From assembly GCA_021793115.1 (NCBI GenBank), contig JAJYTJ010000170.1, positions 1-7,942 of the forward strand: a stretch of 7,942 bases of DNA. The letters run 5' to 3'. A program made the position numbers and the translations under genes. Position 1 is the stretch's first letter. Each line of letters starts with the position of its first letter. The stretch is from Actinomycetes bacterium (lineage in GTDB: Bacteria; Actinomycetota; Actinomycetes; Actinomycetales; Cellulomonadaceae). Shown in pieces: positions 1-6,668 of this stretch. The notes beneath the pieces were generated by a model, which saw nothing but the letters and a program-made list of their open reading frames with translations, was not told the origin of the DNA and ran no database searches.

Positions 1-420
1 GCCCGCCGGGTCCCACCCGCGCGCACGGCGCGCGGCCGGCGTCGACGGCGCGGGCACGACGAGCACGGGGCGCGGCCCGGCGAGCACGGCACCCGCCTCG
101 TCGACCGCCGCGCTGGCCGCGCGCCGGACGGCCGCGCCGAGCACGGGCGTGAGATCGGCGCGGCCGTGGTCCTTCCACGCGCTCACGGCGCGGCGCACCG
201 GTCCCGTGAAGTCGGCGACCGCCCAGACCGGCAGCAGCGACCGCCCGTCGAGGACGTCCAGCCGTCCGGCCTGCGCGTCGGCGCGCCACGTCGGGCCGGC
301 GAGCGCCCGCGCGCACCGGTCGCACCACGGCACGTCGTCGGCGCCGCACCCCGCGCAACCGACGGGCAGCAGCAGGCCGAGCAGGTCATGCCCCGCCAGC
401 CGCCACCACGCCTCGCCCAC
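1..420 (-). CDS. comF: ComF family phosphoribosyltransferase-like protein (C-terminus cut by window edge)
   Basis: The first 140 residues of a ComF/amidophosphoribosyltransferase-related protein are present; the family usually runs to about 230-260 residues, so the PRPP-binding loop lies outside the window. The visible part has a zinc-finger-like cysteine cluster, C22-x2-C25-x7-C33-x2-C36, after a Trp/Leu-rich start. It then has the segment leading to VLVVPAPS and RRARGW, which matches the family's conserved 'vvPvP ... RGfn' region. ComF proteins are linked to DNA uptake in competent bacteria, but in Actinobacteria the role is unproven. The GTG start at 420 is chosen because no ATG, GTG, TTG or CTG occurs in frame between it and the lpqB stop, and AAGGGTGG lies just upstream. 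It follows lpqB by 88 bases, the order seen in many actinobacterial mtrAB-lpqB loci, and is probably co-transcribed. Family call is good; the function is inferred. Confidence 0.85.
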   Translation of the reverse strand, partial: MGEAWWRLAGHDLLGLLLPVGCAGCGADDVPWCDRCARALAGPTWRADAQAGRLDVLDGRSLLPVWAVADFTGPVRRAVSAWKDHGRADLTPVLGAAVRRAASAAVDEAGAVLAGPRPVLVVPAPSTPAARRARGWDPAG

Positions 421-424
421 GTGG

Positions 425-432
425 CCACCCTT
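425..432 (-). promoter_or_regulatory. Ribosome binding site of comF
   Basis: On the minus strand this reads AAGGGTGG, four bases before the GTG codon at 420. It supports that GTG as the start, even though the open frame continues upstream without another start codon. The core is imperfect (AAGG, then GGTGG), so the assignment is moderate. Confidence 0.5.
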
Positions 433-508
433 GCCGTGGCACGCGCGGCGGGCGACGTGGGCGCCGCGAGCGGTGGCGCCGGGAGCGGTACGGCGGGTTG
501 TGGACGGC

Positions 509-2206
509 TCAGCCCGGGTACGAGGGGTCGCGCACGCCGGTGACGCCCGGCACCTGGGTCCACGTCGGCCCGCTGTAGACGAGCAGACGGCCGTCGCTCG
601 TCGCGACGAGCAGGCTGCGCTCCGTGCGGCCACCCGCGAGCGCGACCCCGCCCGCGACGTCCGGGAGAGCCTTGCTCGGCCCGCCCAGCGGGACCTCCCA
701 CACGGTCGCCGAGCCGGCGTTGCGGGCCAGCACGGCGATCTGGTCGTCGTCGTACCAGACCACGCGGTCCGCGGCGGTCAGCGCGGCCGCGACGCGCTGC
801 GTGGTGTCCGACAGCTGCTGCGGGCCACCGCGGTCGTCGCGCGCCACGCCGGCGACGTCCACCGACACGCCGTCCTGACCGGTGGAGACGACGGCGATCC
901 TCGTGCCGTCGCGCGAGACCCGCACGGCCGTCACCTGCCGGTCGGACAGCCACTTCGGCGTGAGGGCGACGGTCGGGTCGTGCCCGTCGACGGCGTAGAC
1001 GGTCCCGCCGCTGGCGCTCCAGACCCAGCCGAACCGGTCCGCCGAGGGGGCGACGAGGTTGGGTTGCCGCAGCAGCGTCTGCGCCGCCTGCCCGGTGGTC
1101 GGCACGGTCGCCAGCTCGTTCGGCCCGCGCAGGAACGCCCGCACCGCGCCGCTCTCGGACCGCGCCGGACTCCGCGCGTCGAGCCCGGTGAGCGCCGCGA
1201 CGCCGGGCACGGGCGTCAGCTGGAGCTGGCTGCCGAGCGCCACGAGGCGGTCGCCCTCGGCGCCCGAGGCGATCATCTCGGCGCCGCCGGACAGCGGGGT
1301 CTGCCCGATGGTCGACAGCTGCTTGGTGCCCTGCAGCTGCGGCCCGTCGAGGCCGGCCTGCACCACCACCGTGCGCACCTGCGCCACCTGCTGGACGAGC
1401 GTCTCCTGGATCTGGGCGACGAGCAGGTCCGGGTTCGCGGTCTGCACGGTCGCCGCGGGCGACAGCACCACGTCGGCCTGGCCGTCCTCGGTGACCTTGA
1501 CCGCGTCGGGCGACAGCACGACGCCCTGCGGCACCTCGGTGCGCACCGCGTCGCGCAGCCACGGCGACGGGCCGGCGACGAGCCCCTTGACCATGGACGT
1601 CGCGAGGTTGACGGCCGGGTACCAGCGGGGATCGGGCACCAGGTACTGCTCGTCGGGCGTGAGGAAGTACAGCGAGACGCGCCGGAACTGGTCCAGGAAC
1701 TGCCGCGACGTGAGGATCAGGCCGTCCGGCGCGTCCTTGATGCGCCACTGCCCGGCGGTGTCCTGGACCATCCCGAACGTCACGGTCTCCGGCGCCCCGC
1801 GCGCCGTCTCGGAGTAGACGCCGTCGGAGTCCACCTTGGCCACCACCGAGGCCTCGATCGTCACCTGCGTGTCGCTCGGCTGGGAGGGCGTGAAGCCGTC
1901 CACGACGAGGACGCCGCCGAGCGGGTTCCAGTTGGCCGCGGCGTCGCCGTAGAGGTACTTGCGCGCCACCGTGAAGTCGAGGCCGTTGGACACGCCCGCC
2001 GCGCCCGCGGTGAGGTAGTCCTCGACGATCTGCTCCGGCTGCGAGCCCGGCTGCGGTCCCACCGCCAGCACGACGGCCGGGTTCGGCTCGGCGACCTGCC
2101 CCGACCCGCCCTGCTCGACCGGGCCCGAGGTGGGGATGCGGGCGCACGCGCCCAGCGCCAGGCCGGCGACGGCCAGCAGGGCCGCGAGGCGAACGGTGCG
2201 GGCCAT
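509..2206 (-). CDS. lpqB: Lipoprotein LpqB, MtrAB accessory protein
   Basis: A 565-residue secreted lipoprotein that in mycobacteria and relatives binds the outer domain of the MtrB kinase and tunes MtrA phosphorylation and cell-wall homeostasis. The N-terminus is a lipoprotein signal peptide: Arg at 3 and 6, a hydrophobic core at about 7-19, and the lipobox L18-G-A-C21, so the mature protein should be acylated at Cys21. Residues about 55-190 form an alpha/beta region, about 195-285 fit the GerMN (sporulation/germination) domain, and about 300-560 fit the LpqB C-terminal beta-propeller, with repeated strands such as RIAVVST and SLLVATSDGRLLVYSG. ATG at 2206 is chosen because it gives the signal peptide, follows AGGAGGT, and overlaps the mtrB stop as TGATG. 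The open frame extends further upstream, but that part lies within mtrB. Length matches the family. The name is secure from signal peptide, domains and gene order. Confidence 0.95.
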   Translation of the reverse strand: MARTVRLAALLAVAGLALGACARIPTSGPVEQGGSGQVAEPNPAVVLAVGPQPGSQPEQIVEDYLTAGAAGVSNGLDFTVARKYLYGDAAANWNPLGGVLVVDGFTPSQPSDTQVTIEASVVAKVDSDGVYSETARGAPETVTFGMVQDTAGQWRIKDAPDGLILTSRQFLDQFRRVSLYFLTPDEQYLVPDPRWYPAVNLATSMVKGLVAGPSPWLRDAVRTEVPQGVVLSPDAVKVTEDGQADVVLSPAATVQTANPDLLVAQIQETLVQQVAQVRTVVVQAGLDGPQLQGTKQLSTIGQTPLSGGAEMIASGAEGDRLVALGSQLQLTPVPGVAALTGLDARSPARSESGAVRAFLRGPNELATVPTTGQAAQTLLRQPNLVAPSADRFGWVWSASGGTVYAVDGHDPTVALTPKWLSDRQVTAVRVSRDGTRIAVVSTGQDGVSVDVAGVARDDRGGPQQLSDTTQRVAAALTAADRVVWYDDDQIAVLARNAGSATVWEVPLGGPSKALPDVAGGVALAGGRTERSLLVATSDGRLLVYSGPTWTQVPGVTGVRDPSYPG

Positions 2207-3942
2207 CACGGCACCTCCTGCCGGTCGACGTCGAACGGACCCGTCCACTCCGGCAGCGCGGCCGGGTCGGTACGCGAGACTCCCACCAGGGGCGACGCAC
2301 TCGATGGCGCCTCGGGCGGCGGCACCAGCTCCAGCGGTGACGCCGTGAGGGTCATGCCCGCGCGGCGCGGCAGCGTGAGCCGGAAGCTGGCCCCCTGCCC
2401 CGGCCGGCCCCACGCCTCGAGCCACCCGCCGTGCAGGTGCGCGTCCTCGAGCGAGATCGCCAGCCCCAGGCCGGTGCCGCCCGTGGTGCGCGCCCGCGCC
2501 GGGTCGGCCCGCCAGAAGCGGTCGAACACGTGCGCCACCTCGTCCGGCGTCATGCCGATGCCGTGGTCGCGCACGACGACGGCGACGGCCTTGGCGTCGG
2601 CCGCGACCCGCACCTCCACCGGCGTGCCCTCGGCGTGCTCGATGGCGTTGACCAGAAGGTTGCGCACCACGCGCTCGACCCGCCGCGGGTCGATGTCCGC
2701 CACGGCGCGCTCGGCCGGCAGGTCCACCTGCAGCCAGGAGCCCTTGCGGACCGCGAGCGTCAGCACGTTGTCGACCGTGCGCAGCACCACCTCGCGCACG
2801 TCACGTCCCTCGGCGTCGAGCACGGCCGCGCCCGCGTCGTACCGGCTGATCTCCAGCAGGTCGGCCAGCAGGTCCTCGAACCGGTCGAGCTGCGTGCTCA
2901 GCAGCTCGGCGGACCGCTTGGTCGCCGGGTCGAACGACTCGCGGGCCGCGTAGATCATCTCGCCGGCCATCCGGACGGTCGTCAGGGGCGTGCGCAGCTC
3001 GTGCGAGACGTCCGAGACGAACCGGCGCTGCAGCGCCGACAGCTCCTCCAGGCGGTGGATCTGGTCCTGCAGCGAGGCGGCCATGCCGTTGAACGAGCGA
3101 GCCAGCGTCGCCATCTCGTCCTCGCCGTGCTCGGGCATGCGCTCGGTGAGGTGGCCGTCCGCGAGCCGCTCGGCCACCTCCGCGGCCCGCCGCACGGGCC
3201 GGACGGTCTGGCGCGTCACGAGCCACGTGGTCGAGGCCAGCAGCAGGACGAGCGCGCCGGCGGCCAGCGCCAGCGTGCCGAGCAGGAAGTTCAGGCGCCG
3301 CTGCTCGGCGTCCAGCGGGTAGAGGAAGTACATCTGGTAGGCGCCGACGACCGGCACGGTCACCTGCTGGCCGACGATGATCGCGGGCGTCACCTGGTGC
3401 GTCGTCGGGTTCACGACGGCGACCGACTGCCAGTGCTGCTTGTTGTCCGCCACCGCCGCACGCAGGCCGTCGCTGATGAGCGGGACGAGCGTGGGGTCCG
3501 TCGCGGTGTTGCCCACCTGGACGGGCGCGGGCTGCCCGGGGGCCGGCTGCGCCGGCGCGCGCAGCATGAACACCTCCGGGCTGCTGGGGCCCCCGGTGCT
3601 CTCCTCGGTGGTGACGCCGCGCAGCAGGACGAACACCTCGGCCGCGGTCTGGGCGGTGGACGCGCTGAGGGTCTGCTGCGCCTGCTGCGAGGCGCGGAAG
3701 CTCTCGAGCAGCACCTGGTCACGCCGCTCGTCGAACAGCCCGGCCGCCGTGCGCTGCCCGACGTAGACGAAGACGAGCGCGAGCGCCGTCAGGCCGATGA
3801 GCAGCGTCGACGTCAGCACGCGCACCTGCAGCGACTGCCGCCACCAGTGCACGCCCGCCCGCAGCCGCCGCAGCCACCGGGACCGCAGCAGCCGCCACAC
3901 GCTCGCCCACCGCGGCCGGCCGCGGCGCCCACCGGCGGTCAC
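2206..3942 (-). CDS. mtrB: Sensor histidine kinase MtrB
   Basis: A 578-residue membrane kinase that phosphorylates MtrA. In order: a basic, Trp-rich cytoplasmic N-terminus (1-40); membrane helix 1 (about 42-62); an extracytoplasmic sensor domain (about 63-215); membrane helix 2 (about 216-242); HAMP (about 240-293); dimerisation/phosphoacceptor domain with SHELRTP and His314; and the ATPase domain with N-box RNLLVNAIEHAEG (427-439), G1 DHGIGM (459-464), F-box VFDRFWRAD (472-480) and G2 GGTGLGLAI (488-496). All catalytic motifs are intact. A Pro-rich tail of about 50 residues (529-578) follows. The start is GTG at 3942, sharing GTGA with the mtrA stop. Its Shine-Dalgarno sequence is weak, so translation is probably coupled to mtrA. 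A later in-frame GTG (residue 15, inside the basic region) is possible but less likely. The segment SLEDAHLHGGWLEAWG is typical of MtrB rather than of generic kinases. Confidence 0.96.
   Translation of the reverse strand: MTAGGRRGRPRWASVWRLLRSRWLRRLRAGVHWWRQSLQVRVLTSTLLIGLTALALVFVYVGQRTAAGLFDERRDQVLLESFRASQQAQQTLSASTAQTAAEVFVLLRGVTTEESTGGPSSPEVFMLRAPAQPAPGQPAPVQVGNTATDPTLVPLISDGLRAAVADNKQHWQSVAVVNPTTHQVTPAIIVGQQVTVPVVGAYQMYFLYPLDAEQRRLNFLLGTLALAAGALVLLLASTTWLVTRQTVRPVRRAAEVAERLADGHLTERMPEHGEDEMATLARSFNGMAASLQDQIHRLEELSALQRRFVSDVSHELRTPLTTVRMAGEMIYAARESFDPATKRSAELLSTQLDRFEDLLADLLEISRYDAGAAVLDAEGRDVREVVLRTVDNVLTLAVRKGSWLQVDLPAERAVADIDPRRVERVVRNLLVNAIEHAEGTPVEVRVAADAKAVAVVVRDHGIGMTPDEVAHVFDRFWRADPARARTTGGTGLGLAISLEDAHLHGGWLEAWGRPGQGASFRLTLPRRAGMTLTASPLELVPPPEAPSSASPLVGVSRTDPAALPEWTGPFDVDRQEVP
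2213..2219 (-). promoter_or_regulatory. Strong ribosome binding site of lpqB
   Basis: On the minus strand this is AGGAGGT, six bases before the lpqB ATG and inside the last codons of mtrB. It is the best Shine-Dalgarno match on the minus-strand operon. Because the mtrB stop and lpqB start overlap (TGATG), it would allow both re-initiation by the mtrB ribosome and independent initiation, which suits a lipoprotein needed in different amounts from the kinase. Confidence 0.8.
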
Positions 3943-4631
3943 GACGTCGTCGCGCCCGCCTTGTAGCCGACCCCGCGCACGGTCACGACGATCTCCGGCT
4001 TCTCCGGGTCGTGCTCGATCTTCGAGCGCAGGCGCTGCACGTGGACGTTGACCAGCCGGGTGTCGGCCGCGTGGCGGTAGCCCCAGACCTTCTCCAGCAG
4101 CACCTCGCGCGTGAACACCTGCCACGGCTTGCGCGCGAGCGCCACGAGCAGGTCGAACTCCAGCGGCGTGAGCGAGATCTGCTCGCCGTCGCGCGACACG
4201 CGGTGCCCCGGGACGTCGATCGTCAGGTCGCCGATGGCCAGGTGCTCCGGCGCGGGCTCGTCGGACCGCCGCAACCGCGCGCGCACGCGCGCGACGAGCT
4301 CCTTCGGCTTGAAGGGCTTGGAGATGTAGTCGTCGGCCCCGGCCTCCAGGCCGAGCACCACGTCCACGGTGTCGCTCTTGGCCGTGAGCATGACGATGGG
4401 GACGCCCGACTCCGCCCGGATGAGCCGGCAGACCTCGTAGCCGTCCTTGCCGGGCAGCATGAGGTCGAGCAGCACGAGGTCGGGCTGGGCCGAGCGGAAG
4501 ATGCCGATGGCGCTGTCGCCGTCCTCGCAGAAGACCGGCTCGAACCCCTCCGAGCGCAGCACGATCCCGATCATCTCCGCCAGCGCGGTGTCGTCGTCGA
4601 CCACCAGCACACGACCCTTCATGCGCGGCAT
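3939..4631 (-). CDS. mtrA: DNA-binding response regulator MtrA
   Basis: A 230-residue OmpR/PhoB-family regulator, essential in mycobacteria and controlling cell division, cell-wall enzymes and (in Streptomyces) development. The receiver domain (about 5-120) has the acidic cluster D12-D14, phosphoacceptor D56 in LVLLDLMLPG, T83 in MLTAK and K105 in SKPFKPKEL. The winged-helix DNA-binding domain (about 128-226) has TPLEFDLLVALARKP, VWGYRH and the recognition helix around TRLVNVHVQRLRSKIE, ending in TVRGVGYKAG. It looks nearly identical to the mycobacterial protein over long stretches, for example TVDVVLGLEAGADDYI. Two ATGs compete, at 4631 and 4622. The first gives MPRM, matching the spacing of MDTM in M. 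tuberculosis MtrA as I recall it, so it is preferred. Neither has a clear Shine-Dalgarno sequence. It is the first gene of the minus-strand operon, so its promoter must lie in 4632-4771 or further right. Confidence 0.97.
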   Translation of the reverse strand: MPRMKGRVLVVDDDTALAEMIGIVLRSEGFEPVFCEDGDSAIGIFRSAQPDLVLLDLMLPGKDGYEVCRLIRAESGVPIVMLTAKSDTVDVVLGLEAGADDYISKPFKPKELVARVRARLRRSDEPAPEHLAIGDLTIDVPGHRVSRDGEQISLTPLEFDLLVALARKPWQVFTREVLLEKVWGYRHAADTRLVNVHVQRLRSKIEHDPEKPEIVVTVRGVGYKAGATTS

Positions 4632-4642
4632 TCTCGCACCCG

Positions 4643-4656
4643 GTCCGGTGCCGGAC
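4643..4656. repeat. Inverted repeat GTCCGG-TG-CCGGAC upstream of mtrA
   Basis: Two perfect six-base arms separated by two bases, ending 12 bases before the preferred mtrA ATG. The spacer is too short for an RNA hairpin with all six pairs, so a protein-binding dyad is the more natural reading. In DNA this rich in GC such repeats also arise by chance. Confidence 0.4.
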
Positions 4657-4722
4657 GGCGGATCCGCAGGTGGATCGCCCGGCGTCCGCCCGGACCGCCC
4701 CCGGGCGGGCGTCGCGGCGTGG

Positions 4723-4728
4723 CACGAT
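4723..4728 (+). promoter_or_regulatory. Possible -10 element for the membrane-protein operon
   Basis: CACGAT sits in GGCACGATGG, 43 bases before the ATG at 4772, and resembles the loose TAnnnT -10 of actinobacterial housekeeping promoters. There is no recognisable -35 about 17 bases upstream, where the sequence is mostly C and G. It would give a leader of roughly 35 bases with the palindrome and ribosome binding site inside it. This is a weak call from sequence alone. Confidence 0.3.
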
Positions 4729-4745
4729 GGCCGCCGGGGCGCGCA

Positions 4746-4759
4746 CGGGCCGCGGCCCG
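4746..4759. repeat. 14-base perfect palindrome in the leader of the membrane-protein gene
   Basis: CGGGCCGCGGCCCG is fully self-complementary. As RNA it could fold as a five-pair stem with a four-base loop, ending right where the Shine-Dalgarno sequence begins. It could be an operator or a structure affecting ribosome access, or simply a product of base composition. Confidence 0.4.
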
Positions 4760-4766
4760 GGAGGGA
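4759..4766 (+). promoter_or_regulatory. Ribosome binding site of the membrane-protein gene
   Basis: GGGAGGGA lies five bases before the ATG at 4772. This decides the start: the frame is open further upstream to 4670, but no comparable site is seen there and the residues before the ATG are Arg-rich, like ordinary intergenic translation. Confidence 0.75.
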
Positions 4767-4771
4767 CGGGC

Positions 4772-6040
4772 ATGACCAACCCCGCGGACCGGCCGCCCAG
4801 CTGGGCGGCGCCCGGCGGGTCCGGCGACCAGCCGGCCGACGAGCCGCAGCCGCCCGCTCCCCCGACCGGGTGGGGCACCCCCGCCGTGCCGCCTGCCGGG
4901 CAGCGGGGAGCGCCCGCGGCGCCGCCCGCCGGCCCGTGGGACCAGCCCCCGGCACCGCCCGCGGGCCAGTGGGGCACTCCCCAGGTCCCGCCCACGTGGA
5001 CCGGCGCCGGGCCGCAGCAAGCGCCCGCCCCCGCCTACGGCGGCTACCCCGCGTACCCCGCCGGGCCGCAGGCATGGGCCCCGCCGGTGCTGCAGCCCGG
5101 CATCATCCCGCTGCGGCCGCTGTCGCTCGGCGAGATCCTCGACGGCGGCGTGCGGGCCATCCGCGCGAACCCGTCGGTGATGTTCGGCCTGTCGTCGGTG
5201 GCCGTCGCGATCGCGGTGCTGCTCTCGGCGGTGCTCACCTACTACGTCTCGGGGTTCCTCACCACCCCGATCGACTCCCTCTTCGGCTCGACCACCGCGA
5301 CGCTGTCCCCCACGCAGGCCGGTCAGCTCAACGGCGACCTCTCGTACACCTTCGGCACGCTCGTCACGCGGCCCATCACGGCCCTGGTCACCACGATCCT
5401 CACCGGCCTGCTCGTCGTCGCCGTCAGCCGATCGGTGCTGGGCCGCCCCATCACGGTGCGCGAGGTGCTGCGGTCCGGGCGCGTGTGGTGGGTGGTCGGG
5501 TTCTCGCTGCTGTCGGGCGTCGCCGTCGTGGCGGTCGGCGCACTCCTCGTGGGGATCGTCGTCGCGCTCGCCGCGAGCCACCAGACGGGAGCCGCGGTGG
5601 GCGTCGGGCTCGTCGCGCTGCTCGGCTACCTCGTCGCGGCCGTGTGGTTCAGCACGCGCACGCTGCTGGTCACGCCCGCGCTCATGCTCGAGGGCAAGGG
5701 TTTCTGGTCCACGGTCGCGCGCGCGTGGCGCCTCACGCGCGGCAGCTTCTGGCGGCTGTTCGGCATCTGGCTGCTCGTCGCCATCATCATGGGCGTCCTC
5801 GAGCAGATCGTCGTCCTGCCCTTCAGCATCGTCGCCAGCCTGACGTCGTCCGGCCAGATCGTCTCGGCCGCGTCGCTGGCCATCACCTCGGTGGGGCAGG
5901 TGATCGCCCTGACGGCGACGACCACGTACACCTCGGCCGTGGTCGCGCTGCTCTACATCGACGTGCGCATGCGACGCGAAGGCCTGGACATCGAGCTCAG
6001 CCGCGCGGCCACCGCCGACGCGGCGGCCACTGTCCGCTAG
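4772..6040 (+). CDS. Polytopic membrane protein, glycerophosphoryl diester phosphodiesterase membrane-domain-like
   Basis: A 422-residue protein with a long Pro/Gly/Ala-rich, probably disordered and cytoplasmic N-terminus (1-110). About six membrane helices follow at roughly 136-160, 197-219, 240-268, 273-302, 327-350 and 364-395, then a short charged tail. The join between the two parts, IIPLRPLSLGEILDGGVRAIRANP (110-133), is the signature opening of the family often named 'glycerophosphoryl diester phosphodiesterase membrane domain'. No phosphodiesterase catalytic domain is present, so the name should not be read as an enzyme activity. Residues 30-72 hold four near-11-residue repeats starting PP(A/T)G. 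The start at 4772 is backed by a good ribosome binding site. It stands first in a plus-strand cluster with DUF4129 and DUF4350 genes, seven bases before the next gene. Role unknown; a scaffold or transport-like membrane component is a guess. Confidence 0.88.
   Translation: MTNPADRPPSWAAPGGSGDQPADEPQPPAPPTGWGTPAVPPAGQRGAPAAPPAGPWDQPPAPPAGQWGTPQVPPTWTGAGPQQAPAPAYGGYPAYPAGPQAWAPPVLQPGIIPLRPLSLGEILDGGVRAIRANPSVMFGLSSVAVAIAVLLSAVLTYYVSGFLTTPIDSLFGSTTATLSPTQAGQLNGDLSYTFGTLVTRPITALVTTILTGLLVVAVSRSVLGRPITVREVLRSGRVWWVVGFSLLSGVAVVAVGALLVGIVVALAASHQTGAAVGVGLVALLGYLVAAVWFSTRTLLVTPALMLEGKGFWSTVARAWRLTRGSFWRLFGIWLLVAIIMGVLEQIVVLPFSIVASLTSSGQIVSAASLAITSVGQVIALTATTTYTSAVVALLYIDVRMRREGLDIELSRAATADAAATVR
4859..4987 (+). 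repeat. Tandem repeat coding for an 11-residue Pro/Gly unit
   Basis: Codons 30-72 of the membrane protein encode four consecutive units: PPTGWGTPAV (10 residues), PPAGQRGAPAA, PPAGPWDQPPA and PPAGQWGTPQV (11 residues each), followed by another PP. The first and fourth units are the most alike. The DNA copies have diverged, so the array is old or selected at the protein level rather than freshly expanded. Confidence 0.7.
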
Positions 6041-6047
6041 GCCGCCC

Positions 6048-6668
6048 GTGCTCCTCCAGCCCCCCGTCACGCCCGACGCACCGACCGCGCGGCGGTGGGC
6101 GGTGCAGGAGCTCACCGACCCGGCCTACCACCGGTCGGAGAGCCTGCTGGTGCGCCTGCTGCGCTGGATCCTGCAGCAGTTCCAGGGCCTGCCGTCGCTC
6201 GGCATGCCGCCGGGCCTGGCGGCCCTGCTCGTGGTCGGCGTGCTGGCGGTCGTGGTGCTGGTCGCGCTGTGGATCGCCGGCCCGGTGCAGCGCTCGCGGC
6301 GGGCCGCCGGCGAGCGGCAGGTGCTCGGGCACGACGACCGCCGGACCGCCGCCCAGCTGCGGGCCGCCGCCGACCGCGCGGCCGCCGCCGGGGACTGGTC
6401 GCTGGCCGTCGCCGAGCGGTTCCGGGCGGTGGTGCGGGGCCTGGAGGAGCGCGCCGTGCTCGACGAGCGGCCGGGCCGCACCGCGCTCGAGGTGTCGGCC
6501 GAGGCCGGGCGGGTGCTGCCGGTCGCCGCGGCCCCGCTCGCGCGCGGCGCCGAGCTGTTCGACGACGTCGTCTACGGCGAGCGCACCGCGGACCCCGGGG
6601 ACGACGAGACCATGCGCGCGGTGGACCGGCAGGCGGGCGCCGCCCGCCGGGAGCGGGTGCCCGCGTGA
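6048..6668 (+). CDS. DUF4129 domain membrane protein
   Basis: A 206-residue protein with a single membrane helix at about 55-78 between an amphipathic N-terminal segment (30-50, rich in Leu, Arg and Gln) and a cytoplasmic C-terminal domain. Residues about 98-180 fit DUF4129: AAAGDWSLAVAERFRAVVRGLEERAVLDERPGRTALEV, then ELFDDVVYGER. The domain commonly sits beside MoxR, DUF58 and transglutaminase-like genes in many bacteria; no biochemical activity is known to me. The start is the GTG seven bases after the previous stop; there is no clear Shine-Dalgarno sequence, so coupling to the upstream gene is likely. Its stop overlaps the next start (GTGA). The family call rests on motif and context, and the start is somewhat uncertain. 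Confidence 0.87.
   Translation: MLLQPPVTPDAPTARRWAVQELTDPAYHRSESLLVRLLRWILQQFQGLPSLGMPPGLAALLVVGVLAVVVLVALWIAGPVQRSRRAAGERQVLGHDDRRTAAQLRAAADRAAAAGDWSLAVAERFRAVVRGLEERAVLDERPGRTALEVSAEAGRVLPVAAAPLARGAELFDDVVYGERTADPGDDETMRAVDRQAGAARRERVPA

Larger units (their letters stand above)
4632..4771. other. Divergent intergenic control region between mtrA and the membrane-protein operon
   Basis: These 140 bases separate the two divergent operons and must carry, or lead into, promoters for both. They contain an inverted repeat near mtrA (4643-4656), a -10-like CACGAT on the plus strand (4723-4728) and a 14-base palindrome just before the plus-strand ribosome binding site (4746-4759). No mtrA promoter can be picked with confidence: the minus strand offers only GC-rich hexamers around TGCGGAT. 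I found no convincing pair of GTnAC-type direct repeats of the sort described for MtrA sites. Confidence 0.75.

Noticed and set aside
183..2300. A 705-residue minus-strand frame overlapping lpqB and the start of comF
   Set aside because: It is out of frame with LpqB and ComF, both of which show clear motifs. Its own product is an Arg/Gly/Ala-rich shadow.
149..2953. A 934-residue open frame on the plus strand opposite lpqB and mtrB
   Set aside because: Its translation is Arg/His/Ala-rich with no domain, and it lies fully antisense to two well-recognised genes. Long antisense frames are expected when third codon positions are nearly all G or C.
4692..4712. GC-rich hairpin-like sequence as a terminator in the intergenic region
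   Set aside because: The arms are imperfect with a spacer of about two bases, no T tract follows, and both flanking operons point away from it, so no terminator is needed there.
4670..4771. An upstream start for the membrane protein at 4670
   Set aside because: It would add 34 Arg-rich residues without a good ribosome binding site, whereas 4772 has GGGAGGGA five bases before it.
4772..6040. Reading the membrane protein as a glycerophosphodiester phosphodiesterase enzyme
   Set aside because: No catalytic phosphodiesterase domain follows the membrane part; only the membrane-domain similarity is present.
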